64,000 bases of DNA from Chondrosia reniformis. Its lineage: Eukaryota > Porifera > Demospongiae > Chondrillida > Chondrillidae. Positions 41,031 through 51,615 of this stretch are shown one piece after another. A model generated the notes under the pieces. It ran no database searches and was not told where the DNA came from. It worked only from the letters and a program-made list of their open reading frames with translations. Numbering within the stretch: the first letter of the stretch is position 1; the number at the start of each line of letters is the position of its first letter. The position numbers were made by a program, and so were the translations under genes. The stretch is from contig OX359190.1 in the NCBI GenBank assembly GCA_947172415.1, positions 2,294,001 through 2,358,000 of the forward strand. The letters run 5' to 3'.

Positions 41031-43214
41031 TCAAAGTACTACTACTCTTCTGTTGTTATAATCTGCTATGTAAATGAGTCCATCACTATCAACTGCTACA
41101 CCATAAGGATCATTCAATCCAATATCAGTCACTTCATCTGCACTGTCCATCTTGTGTGAAGATGCTGAGCTTATTAGCACCATATGAAGCTACCACTATT
41201 TGTCCATCACTTGTGACTGCTATACCTTCTGTACCCTTCACAATGCCATTACCAAACTGTCTAATAAACTGACCATTCTGCTGAAACACTTGAATGCGAT
41301 TATTTCCTGGATCTGTGACATACACCAAATCATCAGGTGTTATGAGAATGTAATTTGGGTAATTAAACTCTCCTTCAGCTTTACCCTTGTGACCAAACCT
41401 GTACAGGAATGTACCTTCTTCTGTAAACACAGAAACACAATAACCTCCACACTCTGCCACAAATATATGTCCCTCCTTGTTAACTGCCACACCACATGGG
41501 TAACTAAGTTGACCTTGATCTTTACCTTTTCCTCTAAACTGCCTTACAAATTCACCAGCTGCTGTGTAGATACTGATGTAGAAATTATCATAGTCACTAA
41601 CTATCACATTCCCTGTTCTACTACTTAGTGCTATTCCACACAATGAACCACCATTCTTGACTTTGAAGCTTCTTATAACTTGACCTTGTCTGTTTAGGAT
41701 AGTCACTTGTCCTTTGTTATCTGAACAGTATAGCAAACCATCCGGACCTACTGCAACACCCAAATACCCAGAACCTGATGGATGCTTGAACTCTTGCTTG
41801 ACTGCAGTAATTACGCTAGCACCAACTACCTTCACCTCTACTGGACTGCCTGCTACATCATGTCCTCCAACAGTCACACTCAGATGGCACTTCTCTGAAG
41901 GAACACTCCCAAACTGCACCTCATATGTGCCATCTCTCATGTCTGCTACTTTACCAAACACAGGAACACCTGCGGTCACAGGACGAAGGACAGCCAACAC
42001 TTTCTCTCCTCCTCTGCACTCATTGCCTCTCTCGTCTCTTGTCATCACCTTCAACTGCAAAGGAGGTTTCTTTATCCAAGGTCTCATTCTACAGGTAATG
42101 ACATTATCCTTAACTTCCACTCCTTCCATAGTGCAGTTTGGTGGATGGGGACTGTGATGGATGCTTCCGAGTGATGAGATGTACTTTTCTGCTTCTTCTT
42201 GATCACAGCTCTTCAGACCAACAGAAGGTTGGATGGAGGCTCTTGACATTGAGATACTGCTGCTGAGAGATGACATGCGACTGACAATCTTCTTTGTCAC
42301 TGATAACTGCTCTTCTGTTGTTCCATTCAAACTCATCTCTTCTGACAGGCAATGGAATGCATCAAGCTTCTTCAGACTGACTTTCAATTCTCTCTCGTGT
42401 CTCTCAAGTTCTCTTCTTCCCTTGTCTTCTGCTTCCCTCACTTCAGCAGCAAGACCATCACAGCGGGCTGTCACCATGGCAAACAGATGCCCCTTCATTC
42501 CAGCAATCTCTCCTAATGCATTCTCAGACTGCTGTTGGAGACTAGCTTTGCTGTCCTGCACTTCTTGGAGAGCAGATCTGATTGCCTTCCTTTGAGTCCT
42601 CACAGATGAAAGACACTGCGTCAGAGTGGTCTTGTTGGACTCTCCCAGCTCATCGTCAATGTACGACACTTTGTGAGAACGATGTGGTTCGACAGAAGAG
42701 CAAATATGACAAATCATTTCTTCACAAGTGTGACAGTAAAGTTCGCAATTTTTACTGTGTTTCAAGCATTTAAAGAAATCCACTTTCTTACCACCTTGCT
42801 GAAACACTCCTTGCAACGACTTCATTTCGTGTTTCTTTAAGAATTTACGTATTTTATGAAGATCGACGCATTCCTGGCAAATGAACGCATCGCAAGTCGA
42901 GCAGAAACTTACGGCCGATCTCTCTTCTTCGTGTTCCTCCTGACAGATGACGCCTTCCTTCCGGTACTGGTTGCTCAAAGCCTTCCTCAGAGCGAACGGA
43001 TGGTCAGAAAGATCGTTGAGAGACAAGGAGAACACTTCCTCGCAAATCTTGCAGAAGACGCTGCGATGGGGTTCTCGACATTCTACCTTCTCGCAAAAGC
43101 TAACGAGTGGAGACACGGTAGACATTTTAACTCTTCTACTTTCTCTCCGCAACCGACACAAGAGAGAGTAAGCTCGCTGGACTGAAGGGGTGGGACCGCT
43201 GGAAGCTCCGCCAT
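41031..43214 (-). pseudogene. TRIM-NHL copy 2, frameshifted at both ends
   Basis: Aligned to the other copies, the original ATG is at 43214 and the stop at 41031. One base is missing in the RING region near 43095 (tcgcaaaagc where others have tcgcacaaagc, counted with a neighbouring change), and codons for KIL are deleted. A two-base loss near 41140 shifts the last NHL repeat and ends the frame at 41134. Between these the frame is open for over 650 codons. An internal ATG could start a protein with B-boxes, coiled coil, filamin and most of NHL but no RING. Decay therefore looks recent. Confidence 0.8.
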
Positions 43215-44284
43215 TTGCCGACCTCGCCTAGTTGCTGTATTCGGTAAATGTTTATTCTATCTGTCTGTTGTTTGTCTTTTAGTAATCAGTGCAGTTGTTA
43301 CTATTTTGGAACGTTATCGTTTATGTAGCAATCTATAGATCGATTTTAGTTAAGCTTTATTGTTTATGTAGATCGATTTTAGTATTTTGAATTGTTTTTG
43401 TGTTAAAACCTAGATCACGACTAAACTTTACTGCCTATTTTTTTGAAAGACCACATTTCACTATAGATTCAATTCAATACAAGTGTATGGTTGATGAAAT
43501 GTGAGAGTTCTAAATAATATTAATAATCATAGCGATTTTCGGTTATATTCAGTTATTTTCAGCCATTCATGCACGCTTTTCTAAATGCCAAAACGTCTTT
43601 CGACGCTCAACAGCGTTCAAAAAGCGGTTAACCAGATTTATTCGAACTTATACGGGCACGTAAAAGTTATAAATCGTCATAAATATTTCCAAACTAGGAA
43701 TAGACAACCCTAAGTCCGAATGCGCTCTACAAGAAGCATGCATGTTAATTGTGAAAAGCGAAAATTGGTCTTCTCGGCCGCCATTTTTATATAAGAAATC
43801 ATGGTTTTTGGCACATTTCTCTTGTCTGAGAGGTTAACCTTCAAACCTTCAAATCGATTTAAAATAAGTAATATTAACAAGAGGAATAAAAGTAAATAAA
43901 AAACATTTACAATAAATAATAAATGATGTTAGAAGTAGGAATGGCAGTGTTCGCTAATACATCTGCAAAAAGTATCGAAACAAGACATATACAGTGATTA
44001 TATGATAAGGCTAATCATACAGAAGTTGCATGTATACTGAAATTTAAGTAACTTAACCATACATTTCTGTGTTTGGCCGCACCATTCCTACTTCAGCTTG
44101 GTGCGTGTTATCATCTATAAAGAGAAAAGAAGAGAAGAAAAAATAGTTAAGTTTTTTAGATAAGGCTAACCATACAGAAGTGGCATACTGAAATTACTAT
44201 CCACAGCACTTTAATGTGAATTCATCCATTATAATCTGACAACCAGTAGATTTACGTCTGGTATAGCAATGGCTAATTTACCTT
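43215..44284. other. TRIM-NHL copy 2 upstream region, no gene
   Basis: The first 200 bp match the upstream regions of the other TRIM-NHL genes. The rest is AT-rich and I see no supported gene. The stretch near 44130-44280 (taaggctaaccatacagaag) recurs upstream of every PSMD6 piece. Confidence 0.5.
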
Positions 44285-44790
44285 TTTTACTTGACCATTC
44301 CCCTCTTATCCTTGACCACTCCCCCTCTTGTCCTTGACCACTCCCCCTCTAATGCTTGACCACTCCCCCTCTTGTCCTTGACCAATCCCCCTCTTGTCCT
44401 TGACCACTCCCCCTCTTGTCCTTGACCACTACCCTCTTGTCCTTGACCACTCCCCCTCTTGTCCTTGACCATGCTCTCCTCTTACTTAACCACTCCCCCT
44501 CTTGTCCTTGACCACTCCCCTCTTATCCTTGACCACTCCCCTCTTGTCCTTGACCACTCCCCCTCTTGTCCTTGACCATGCTCTCCTCTTACTTAACCAC
44601 TCCCCCTCTATTTATATATATTCCATTGACAGTTGTGGTGTTGCAGGATACCCAGCCAACATGTAAAGGTGAGTTGTACTTATCTTACTGGACCACACCC
44701 CCATCTTACTTGACCACACCCCATCTACTTGACCACACCCCACCTTACTTGACCACACCCCCATCTTTCTTGACCACTCCCCCTCTATTT
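44285..44790 (+). repeat. CT-rich minisatellite, copy 2 (longest)
   Basis: Many units of cttgaccactccccctcttg, interrupted at about 44625-44690 by unique sequence (ttccattgacag, then cagccaacatgtaaaggtga) that has acceptor- and donor-like borders and may be a remnant exon of PSMD6. Confidence 0.85.
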
Positions 44791-44793
44791 ATA

Positions 44794-45133
44794 TTCCTGG
44801 ACAGAGACCTCTCCAGATTTGTGGCAATAATAGACAGAGTAGCTGGAGTAGTGGAAACTAACAGATCGGACCAGAAGAACTACCACTATCAGGTGAGTGC
44901 TACTAACGTGAGGCAGACCCTCCAGTCCTCCATGTTTTGTTGAGGGAAATGTCAGATCTTAGAAATCTAATTGTCTTAAAGTCTTTAAAGTCTTTATTTT
45001 TGTGGTTCCTCCTTCCAGTGTACTATATACATGTAACGTTTCCTTCTTCTTGTCCTCTAATTAGGCGACCATCAAGCAGGGAGACTTGTTACTGAACAGA
45101 TCACAGAAGTTGAGCAGGATTATAAACATTTAG
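44794..45133 (+). pseudogene. PSMD6: PSMD6 last two exons, copy 2 (18-bp deletion)
   Basis: Exons 44794-44892 and 45065-45133 encode [33 protein letters not shown] and ATIKQGDLLLNRSQKLSRII before TAG. Relative to copies 3 and 4, six codons (the GRLNCR block) are lost in frame. The upstream PCI domain is absent, so it cannot make a proteasome subunit. Confidence 0.8.
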
Positions 45134-45588
45134 CAGTTGTTTGACTCTTAAAACTTTGAACTGTCTCTGTGATAATCATAATTTTAGAGTAGTAATGTTC
45201 AGTTGACAATTATATAATACATTTACATACTGAATGCATATTTGCAATATGTGAAGAAATTGATTTTTTTAAGTTAGTCCTGTGCAAATTATAATATAAG
45301 TGACGAAATGTTGTAAGTTCTTTTATTATTTGTTATTCCCTTGAGCTGTAGATTGTATTTATTGACACTCATCAGCTGAGACACCACTTGTATATTCTTG
45401 CATATTCTTGTATATTGAAGGGAAAATAATAGTTATAATTGACTGAGGTCACATATAAATTACTATATATATAGAATATTTCCCATCACTTTCTGGAGTG
45501 TGTTTAGCTGTACTTTTGAGAATGTTGAAATAACAGACTAGAAACTCCAACTGCTCTTTCTATTTACTAGTAGAGCTCTCTGCTTTAG

Positions 45589-45960
45589 GTGCCTCTCTGT
45601 GGCCATGTTGGGTGCAGCCTACGTGCTGAGGTTCCTTGACTGGTGGATGGCAGAGGAGGGACGCACCACACGACAGGCTGTGACTGCCTTACCAAACCCT
45701 CCCCCACCCAGGGACACACAGATAGGATTGTCTTAATGGTTGCTAGGCAACCATCTAAAACTAATGTTTTCTGACGTTTACAGGTCCAGAGTCTTTTTCC
45801 TGCAAATGTGTGTACTATGTGCCACAGTTGCCATAGCAACCCAGCCCCTCACTACCTCATGATATGTCTATATATTGCTACTCATGTATCATTCCTCACG
45901 TTGGACAGCACCAATCTTGTCCTCTGACATGACTACCTACACTGGAATGGCAATGTATTA
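45589..45960 (+). pseudogene. PEX12: PEX12 last two exons, copy 2
   Basis: The first exon is open here (DWWMAEEGRTTRQAVTALPN) but the donor has changed from gt to at (cacagataggatt). In the second exon, small indels after CHSCHSN shift the frame. Upstream PEX12 exons are absent. Confidence 0.8.
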
Positions 45961-46283
45961 GATTATACACTTCCAACACATAGCTACTGTATATAAATAT
46001 CTTTATTGAAATGTGGCAATAAATATTTCTTTGACTCAATTTCTATGAAGCATATGTTATTTAATTTTTATTAATTTGTCCATTTCTAATTGAACAAAGT
46101 GACATTGTACTGGAGTGGGTGGTAGGTTACCAAATAAGGAAAACACTTGAATAAAATTTGTAAATAAACATATGAATTGAACTTGAAATTGAAACTGAAT
46201 AAATCATTGTACAACTAATAATTTAATAATTTCTATAAATTTGTAAAATGTTCACAGTTAACAAATTTGTTCTCTAAAAGTTC

Positions 46284-48476
46284 TCAAAGTACTACTACTC
46301 TACTGTTATTACAATCTGCTATGTAAATGAGTCCATCACTATCAACTGCTACTCCACGAGGACCATCCAATCCAATATCAGTCACTTCATGGACACACTG
46401 TCGACGTCCATCTTGTGTGAAGATGCTGAGCTTATTAACACCAAATGAAGCTACCACTATATGTCCATCACTTGTGACTGCTATACCTTGTGGACCCTTC
46501 ACAATGCCATTACCAAACTGCCTAATAAACTGACCATTCTGCTGAAACACTTGAATGCGATCATTATCACCATCTGTGACATGCACCAAATCATCAGGTG
46601 TTATGAGAATGCAATTTGGGTAATTAAACTTTCCTTTAGCTTTACCCTTGTGACCAAACCTGTACAGGAATGTACCTTCTTCTGTAAACACAGAAACACA
46701 ATGACCTCCCCACTCTACCACAAATATATGTCCCTCCTTGTTAACTGCCACACCTAATGGATAACTAGGTTGACCTTGATCGATACCTTTTCCTCTAAAC
46801 TGCCTTACAAATTCACCAGCTGCTGTGTAGATACTGATGTAGCCATTGTTGTAGTCACTAACTATCACATTCCCTGTTCTACTTAGTGCTATTCCATACA
46901 ACCAACCAACATTCTTGACTTTGAAGCTTCTTATAACTTGACCTTGTCTGTTTAGGATAGTCACTTGTCCACTGTTATCTGAACAGTATAGCAAACCATC
47001 CGGACCTATTGCAACACCCAAATACTCAGAACCTGATGGATGCTTGAACTCCTGCTTGACTGCAGTAATTACGCTACCACCAAATACCTTCACCTCTACT
47101 GGACTGCCTGCTACATCATGTCCTCCAACAGTCACACTCAGATGGCACTTCTCTGATGGAACACTCGCAAACTGCACCTCATATGTGCCATTTCTCATGT
47201 CAACTACTTTACCAAACACAGGAACACCTGCTGTCACAGGACGAAGGACAGCCAACACTTTCTCTCCTCCTCTGCATTCATTGCCTCTCTTGTCTCCTGT
47301 CATCACCTTCAACTGCAATGGAGGTTTCTTAGGAATTCTTGTACTGCAGGTAATGACGTTATGTTTCACTTTCACTCCTTCCATAGTGCAGTTTGGTGGA
47401 TGGGGACCGTTATGGATGCTTCCAAGTGATGAAATGTACTTTTCTGCTTCTTCTCGATCACAGCTCTTCAGACCAACAGAAGGTTGGATGGAGGCTCTTG
47501 GCATTGAGATACTGCTGCTGAGAGATGACATGCGACTGACAATCTTCTTTGTCACTGATAACTGCTCTTCTGTTGTTCCATTCAAACTCATCTCTTCTGA
47601 CAGGCAATGGAATGCATCAAGCTTTTTCAGACTGATCGTTAATTCTCTCTCGCGTCTCTCAAGTTCTCTTCTTCCCTTGTCTTCTGCTTCCCTCACTTCA
47701 GCAGCAAGACCATCACAGCGGGCTGTCACCATGGCAAACAGCTGCTCCTTCATTCCACCAATCTCTCCTAACGCATTCTCAGACTGCTGTTGGAGACTAG
47801 CTTTGCTGTCCTGCACTTCTTGGAGAGCAGATCTGATTGCCTTCTTTTGAGTCCTCACGGATGAAAGGCACTGCGTCAGAGTGGTCTTGTTGGACTCTCC
47901 CAGCTTATCGTCAATGTACGACACTTCATGAGAATGGTGAGGCTGGATTGATCGACAAATGTGACAAATCATATCTTCACACGTGTGACAGTAAAGTTTG
48001 TAATTCTCTTTGTGTTTCGAGCATTTGAAGAAATCCTCTTTCTTACCGCCTTGCTCAAACACTCCTTGCAACGGCTTTATTTCGTGTTTCTTGAAGACTT
48101 TTCGAGTTTTATGAAGATCGACGCATTCCTGGCAAATGAACGCATCGCAAGTCGAGCAGAAACTTATGGCCGATCTCTCTTCTTCGTGTTCCTCCTGACA
48201 GATGACGCCTTCCTTCCGGTACTGGTTGCTCAAAGCCTTCCTCAGAGCGAACGGATGGTCAGAAAGATCCTTGAGGGACAAGGAGAACACTTCCTTGCAA
48301 ATCTTGCAGGAGACGCTGCGATGGAGAATCTTCTCTCGACATTCTACCTTCTCGCACAACGCTAACGAGTGGAGACACGGTAGACATTTCAACTCTTCTA
48401 CTTTCTCTCCGCAACCGACACAAGAGAGACTAAGCTCGCTGGACTGAAGCGGTGGGACCGCTTGAAGCTCCGCCAT
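46284..48476 (-). CDS. TRIM-NHL protein 3, single exon
   Basis: 730 residues from MAELQAVPPLQ to NNSRVVVL, with the same domain order as the copy at 22859: RING-like (CVGC, LPCLH, CKIC), two B-boxes (second one CSKHKENYKLYCHTCEDMIC, with Cys to Tyr at one non-core position), coiled coil, filamin domain, about six NHL repeats. It differs from copy 1 mainly in the loops between NHL strands (for example VVEWGGHCVSVF against VAEYRGDCVSVF) and is almost identical to copy 4 in the last three repeats. Function as E3 ligase or RNA/ligand-binding regulator is inferred. Confidence 0.88.
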   Translation of the reverse strand: MAELQAVPPLQSSELSLSCVGCGEKVEELKCLPCLHSLALCEKVECREKILHRSVSCKICKEVFSLSLKDLSDHPFALRKALSNQYRKEGVICQEEHEEERSAISFCSTCDAFICQECVDLHKTRKVFKKHEIKPLQGVFEQGGKKEDFFKCSKHKENYKLYCHTCEDMICHICRSIQPHHSHEVSYIDDKLGESNKTTLTQCLSSVRTQKKAIRSALQEVQDSKASLQQQSENALGEIGGMKEQLFAMVTARCDGLAAEVREAEDKGRRELERRERELTISLKKLDAFHCLSEEMSLNGTTEEQLSVTKKIVSRMSSLSSSISMPRASIQPSVGLKSCDREEAEKYISSLGSIHNGPHPPNCTMEGVKVKHNVITCSTRIPKKPPLQLKVMTGDKRGNECRGGEKVLAVLRPVTAGVPVFGKVVDMRNGTYEVQFASVPSEKCHLSVTVGGHDVAGSPVEVKVFGGSVITAVKQEFKHPSGSEYLGVAIGPDGLLYCSDNSGQVTILNRQGQVIRSFKVKNVGWLYGIALSRTGNVIVSDYNNGYISIYTAAGEFVRQFRGKGIDQGQPSYPLGVAVNKEGHIFVVEWGGHCVSVFTEEGTFLYRFGHKGKAKGKFNYPNCILITPDDLVHVTDGDNDRIQVFQQNGQFIRQFGNGIVKGPQGIAVTSDGHIVVASFGVNKLSIFTQDGRRQCVHEVTDIGLDGPRGVAVDSDGLIYIADCNNSRVVVL

Positions 48477-49879
48477 TTGCAGACCTCGCCTAATTGCCGT
48501 ATTCGGTAAATGTTTATTCTATCTGTCTGTTGTTTGTCTAATTTTAGTAATCAGTTCAATTGTTACTATTTTGGTACTTTATGGTTTATGCATGTAGCAA
48601 TCTATAGATCGATTTTAGTATTTTGAATTATGTTTTTGTGTTAATATGCTAAGTAACTTAAATCATGTGTGCCTAAACTTTAGATTGTTATTAGAACGTG
48701 CGTAGTACAAAGAAAGTCATCATTGTGTGCAGACAAACTCTCTCGTTTCAAATTTGCATCAGTTTCATGCAGTTAACAGTTATATTATAGACAGTAAATT
48801 GACACGGAAGAATATGTACAGGGCTAGAGATTATTCATTTTTATGTTTGCAGATCAAAATGGCAGCCGTCAGGTAAACTTGTTTGCAAATTGAATCCGAA
48901 CTTTATTATAGCGTTTCTTTTTAAGATTGAAGTTGTTTCATTTCCTTTTACTTGTCTCACACTCGCAACTATTTACCTTTCAGTGTAACCTAAACGTTGA
49001 TAAAGTCTGCATTATTATATATTACATTACAAGTGTTTCCTTTCTGCACTTGTAGCAATCTTTTTAGAACGCTGTGGATATTTAGTTGGAGGATTCTCAA
49101 TAGTTTTTCTAGTTCACTTTGATGGACAATGTCTGTTTGTTTGATGAAGTGATATGTTACAAATAGCTCTGCTTTGAGTGTGAGTTTTGACATTTTGGAA
49201 TATGACAACTGATGTAACATTTTCTTAAATTAATCAGTACGTACTGTAGACATTTCACAAGTACATTCGAATAATACTTTGTACGAAATTGAGCACATTT
49301 CAAATTCTGTGTACATTGTATGTATGTAAGTTCTAAGATTACCTGAAAAAGTTAAGTGTTCAAAAGCTGGACTTAAATTAATCACAGCTGTTACTATGTA
49401 GTGTTAGGTACTGCTATGATATTATTTGTACTTATGAAATTATTGGGATGGGCAATGTAGACGTCAATGTTCATTCTATAGGATGGTATCAAAAGTTGTT
49501 TATAGAAAAAATACAAGTTTTTTAGAATTATAGAGTGTGCAAATGTTTTATTTATCATCTGTTAAGAGACTGTGTCATACAGTATTAATTGGAGTGATTT
49601 GTATGGTTTGAAATTGGTTTGAACAAAGAATCTTTTAAATGTTTGTGGTAATTATTTGACATAAACCATAGCTCCATTTAGAGTTTGTTACAGGTCAAGT
49701 GTGTGAAACCAATTAGTAACTTATTAACACGTGATAAGACTAACCATACAGAAGTGACTACGTAATTTAAGTGCTTTACTATCCACATCACTTTTATGGG
49801 AATTCATCCATTATTATTTATAATTCTGGCAACCAGTATAGATTTGCGTCTGGTATAGCAATGGCCAATTTACCTTTAA
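48477..49879. other. Duplicated flank between TRIM-NHL 3 and PSMD6 copy 3, no gene
   Basis: It matches 25055-25330 and 26860-27930 in order. It includes the ATG-donor motif at 48859 (MAAVR then gtaaac). No long frame or known RNA was recognised. Confidence 0.5.
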
Positions 49880-50092
49880 TACTTGACCACTCCCCCTCTT
49901 GTCCTGGACCACTCCCCCTCTTGTCCTTGACCACTCCCCACTTGTCCTTGACCACGCCCTCCTCTCACTTGACCACTCCCTCTTGTCCTTGACCACGCCC
50001 TCCTCTTACTTGGCCACTCCCTCTTGTCCTTGACCACTCCCTCTTGTTCCTGACCACACCCTCCTCTTACTTGATCACTCCCCCTCTATTTA
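49880..50092 (+). repeat. CT-rich minisatellite, copy 3
   Basis: Tandem cttgaccactccccctcttg units, with tccttgaccacgccctcctc variants, immediately before PSMD6 copy 3. Confidence 0.9.
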
Positions 50093-50094
50093 TA

Positions 50095-50452
50095 TTCCTG
50101 GACAGAGACCTCTCCAGATTTGTGGCAATGGGACGTTTGAACTGCAGAATAGACAGAGTAGCTGCAGTAGTGGAAACTAACAGACCGAACCAGAAGAACT
50201 ACCACTATCAGGTGAGCACTACTAACGTGAGGCAGACCCTCCAGTCCTCCATATTTTGTTGAGGGAAATGGCAGATCTAAGAAATCTAATAGTCTTATAG
50301 TCTTTAAAGTCTTTATTTTTGTGGTTCCTCCTTCCAGTGTACTATATACATGTAATGTTTCCTTCTTCTTGTCCTCTAATTAGGCGACCATCAAGCAGGG
50401 AGACTTGTTGCTGAACAGATTACAAAAGTTGAGCAGGATTATCAACATTTAG
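50095..50452 (+). pseudogene. PSMD6: PSMD6 last two exons, copy 3 (open but truncated)
   Basis: Exons 50095-50211 and 50384-50452 encode [20 protein letters not shown], a [14 protein letters not shown] block and ATIKQGDLLLNRLQKLSRII before TAG. This is the best preserved PSMD6 tail here, but the rest of the gene is absent. Confidence 0.8.
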
Positions 50453-50919
50453 CAGTTGTTTGACTCTTAAAACTTTGAACTGTCTCTGTAATAATCATAT
50501 ATAATTTTAGAGTTGTAATGTTCAGTTGACAATTATATAATACATTTACATACTGAATGCATATTTGCAATATGTGAAGAAATTGATTTTTTTAAGTTAG
50601 TCCTGTGCAAATTATAATATAAGTGACGAAATGTTGTAAGTTTTTTTATTATTTGTTATTCCCTTGAGCTGTAGATTGTATTTATTGACACTCATCAGCT
50701 GAGACACCACTTGTATATTCTTGTATATTCTTGCATATTCTTGTATATTAAAGGGAAAATAATAGTTATAATTGACTGAGGTCACATATAAATTACTATA
50801 TATAGAATATTTCCCATCACTTTCTGGAGTGTGTTTAGCTGTACTTTTGAGAATTTTGAAATAACAGACTAGAAACTCCAACTGCTCTTTCTATTTACTA
50901 GTAGAGCTCTCTGCTTTAG

Positions 50920-51292
50920 GTGCCTATCTGTGGCCATGTTGGGTGCAGCCTACGTACTGAGGTTCCTTGACTGGTGGATGGCAGAGGAGGGACGCACCGC
51001 ACAACAGGCTGTGACTGCCTTACCAAACCCTCCCCCACCCAGGGACACACAGATAGGATTGTCTTAATGGTTGCTAGGCAACCATCTAAAACTAATGTTT
51101 TCTGGCCTTTACATGCAGGTCCAGAGTCTTTTTCCTGCAAATGTGTGTCCTATGGGCCACAGTTGCCATAGCAACCCCACCCCCTACCTCAGGATATGTC
51201 TATTGCTACTCATGTATCATTCCTCATGTTTGACAGTACCAATCTTGTCCTCTGACACGACTACCTACACTGGACGAATGGCAATGTATTAG
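50920..51292 (+). pseudogene. PEX12: PEX12 last two exons, copy 3
   Basis: The first exon is open (RFLDWWMAEEGRTAQQAVTA) with the donor changed to at, as in copy 2. The second exon is shifted after CHSCHSN by loss of several bases (ccccaccccctacctc). Confidence 0.8.
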
Positions 51293-51615
51293 ATTATACA
51301 CTTCCAACACATAGCTACTGTATAAATATCTTTATTGAAATGGGGCAATAAATATTTCTTTGACTCAATTTCTATGAAACATGTTATTTAATTTTTATTA
51401 ATTTGTCCATTTTCAATTAAACAAAGTGACATTGTACTGGAGTGGGTGGTAGGTTACCAAATAAGGAAAACACTTGAATAAAATTTGTAAATAAACATAT
51501 GAATTAATTGAACTTGAAATTGAAACTGAATAAATCATTGTACAACTAATAATTGTAATAATTTCTATAATTTAAATAAATGTTCACAGTTAACAAACTT
51601 GTTCTCTAAAAGTTC

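Noticed and set aside
44287..44472. Minus-strand frame with repeated KDKRGSGQ
   Set aside because: It is a translation of the CT-rich minisatellite.
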